From contig CAUAFG010000006.1 in NCBI GenBank assembly GCA_958428235.1, positions 1 through 64,000 of the forward strand: a stretch of DNA of 64,000 nucleotides, read 5' to 3'. The translations under genes and the position numbers were made by a program. This DNA is from Faeciplasma sp900553675 (GTDB lineage Bacteria > Bacillota > Clostridia > Oscillospirales > Ruminococcaceae). Of this stretch, positions 63,110 to 64,000 are shown piece by piece. Positions within the stretch are counted from its first letter, which is position 1, and every line of letters starts with the position of its first letter. The notes under the pieces are model-generated. The model was not told the origin of the DNA. It saw only the letters and a program-made list of their open reading frames with translations, and searched no databases.

Positions 63110-64000
63110 ATGTTGGACATAAACGACCTTAAAAAGAGTGATTTTTACTATGACCTCCCGCAGGAGCTGATAGCTCAGACCCCCATCGAGCCGCGCAATC
63201 ATTCAAGACTTATGGTGATTGACCGCAAAACCGGAGCGATTTCTCATGACCGCTTTTATAATCTATGCAATTATCTTAAAAAGGGTGATACCCTGATTGT
63301 AAACGATTCGCGGGTGCTTCCGGCAAGAATCTACGGCGAAAAGGAAGCAAACGGCACTTTTATAGAATTTCTTTTGCTGGAGCAAAGGGCGAATATGGTA
63401 TGGGAGATACTCTGCCGTCCCGGAAAAAAAGCAAAGGTCGGAACGGTTTTCAACTTTGGCGGGGGCAAGCTTAAAGCAGAAATTATTGAGGTTTTAGAGG
63501 ACGGCAACCGCATCGCGAAATTCAGCTGCGAAGGAAGCTTTTACGCCGTCCTGGACGAGATAGGTCAGATGCCGTTGCCGCCGTATATCACAAAAAAGTT
63601 AGAGGACAAGGAGCGCTATCAGACGGTCTATTCCAACGAGATAGGCTCTGCCGCTGCGCCAACGGCGGGTCTTCATTTCACGCAGGAGCAGCTTGACGAG
63701 CTTAAGGCAATGGGAGTCAGCATTGGCAGAGTAACCCTGCATGTCGGCTTGGGAACCTTCAGACCGGTGAAGGAGGACAGGGTTTTAGATCACAAAATGC
63801 ATTCCGAGCATTACGAGCTCCCGCCCGAAACAGCTGAGCTGATAAACAAAACCAAGCGCGAGGGCGGAAGGGTAATAGCGGTCGGCACAACCTCCTGCCG
63901 AACACTTGAAAGCGTTGCCACTCTCAATGGCGGAAAAATAGTGCCGGCGGAGGGCAATACCGATATCTTTATATATCCGGGCTACGAATTTAAGTGCATA
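63110..64000 (+). CDS. queA: tRNA preQ1 ribosyltransferase-isomerase (3' end outside window)
   Basis: The frame opens at ATG 63110 (GGAG at 63093-63096) and runs off the window after 297 codons. Motifs match QueA: SDFYYDLPQELIAQTP, LIVNDSRVLPARIYG, AAAPTAGLHFT, LHVGLGTFRPV, MHSEHYEL and GTTSCRTLES. The enzyme transfers and isomerises the ribosyl group of S-adenosylmethionine onto preQ1-modified tRNA to give epoxyqueuosine. It is divergent from asd. The family is about 340 residues, so only some 45 are missing. Confidence 0.94.
   Translation, partial: MLDINDLKKSDFYYDLPQELIAQTPIEPRNHSRLMVIDRKTGAISHDRFYNLCNYLKKGDTLIVNDSRVLPARIYGEKEANGTFIEFLLLEQRANMVWEILCRPGKKAKVGTVFNFGGGKLKAEIIEVLEDGNRIAKFSCEGSFYAVLDEIGQMPLPPYITKKLEDKERYQTVYSNEIGSAAAPTAGLHFTQEQLDELKAMGVSIGRVTLHVGLGTFRPVKEDRVLDHKMHSEHYELPPETAELINKTKREGGRVIAVGTTSCRTLESVATLNGGKIVPAEGNTDIFIYPGYEFKCI

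Overview
The window looks like chromosome of a Gram-positive, gut- or rumen-type Clostridia (Oscillospiraceae/Ruminococcus-like is my inference). The grounds are lipobox-type lipoprotein signals, strong AGGAGG-type ribosome sites, sigma-A promoters, LacI and AraC regulators beside glycoside hydrolases, a sorting-signal-like C-terminus, relics of integrative elements and an asd-dapA-dapB cluster beside queA. No tRNA, rRNA or CRISPR array was recognised.

Layout. 1-7.3 kb: a partial gene end, a DUF5060/DUF4038/DUF5605-type glycosidase, a secreted GH43 lipoprotein with C-terminal carbohydrate-binding modules, dead GH2 and integrase fragments, and an overlapping pair of DUF1593 (Sde0182-like) proteins. 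7.3-9.2 kb: a LacI relic, a GH2-HsdM chimera and a small relaxase-domain gene. 9.5-13.9 kb: a GH2 beta-galactosidase followed by a truncated GPH sugar symporter, divergent from an AraC regulator. 14.3-20.9 kb: AAA/DUF4143 ATPase, Fic protein, GH115 alpha-glucuronidase and a truncated second DUF4143 gene. 21.2-25.9 kb: a sugar-binding protein plus HisKA_3 kinase that lack their response regulator, facing an OmpR-type regulator whose kinase has lost its ATPase domain. 26.1-29.0 kb: a decayed second copy of the DUF1593-LacI-GH2 locus with an intact GH2. 29.6-33.2 kb: an intact two-component system and a lipoprotein. 33.3-39.1 kb: a broken nucleotidyltransferase, CCA transferase, a doubly broken GH78 rhamnosidase and an esterase-like alpha/beta hydrolase. 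39.3-44.3 kb: a GGDEF-PAS-GGDEF-EAL gene split by one stop codon, then an ECF sigma/anti-sigma pair. 44.4-57.5 kb: two more GH2 genes, AraC regulators, a GH5 lipoprotein, a GH31-GH51 operon and two chimeric genes. 57.6-59.9 kb: a plasmid-like or IME remnant (YdbC, Rep, truncated XRE/TPR regulator). 60.0-64.0 kb: core metabolism (dapB, dapA, asd, partial queA).

Together the intact enzymes fit stripping and intracellular breakdown of arabinoglucuronoxylan or hemicellulose: GH43 and GH5 at the surface; GH115 (glucuronosyl), GH51 (arabinosyl), GH31 (alpha-xylosyl or glucosyl), several GH2 and the hydrolase inside. No intact carbohydrate importer is present: the GPH symporter is truncated and the binding protein has no permease, so uptake must be encoded elsewhere.

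The most striking signal is structural. A DUF1593-DUF1593-LacI-GH2 locus is present twice and the copies have decayed reciprocally: copy A keeps the two DUF1593 genes and copy B keeps the GH2. Several deletions end at 9-11 bp direct repeats. Many other genes are truncated or fused at abrupt junctions, and intergenic promoter/terminator cassettes are repeated. This is a region undergoing active shuffling and erosion rather than a single tidy operon.
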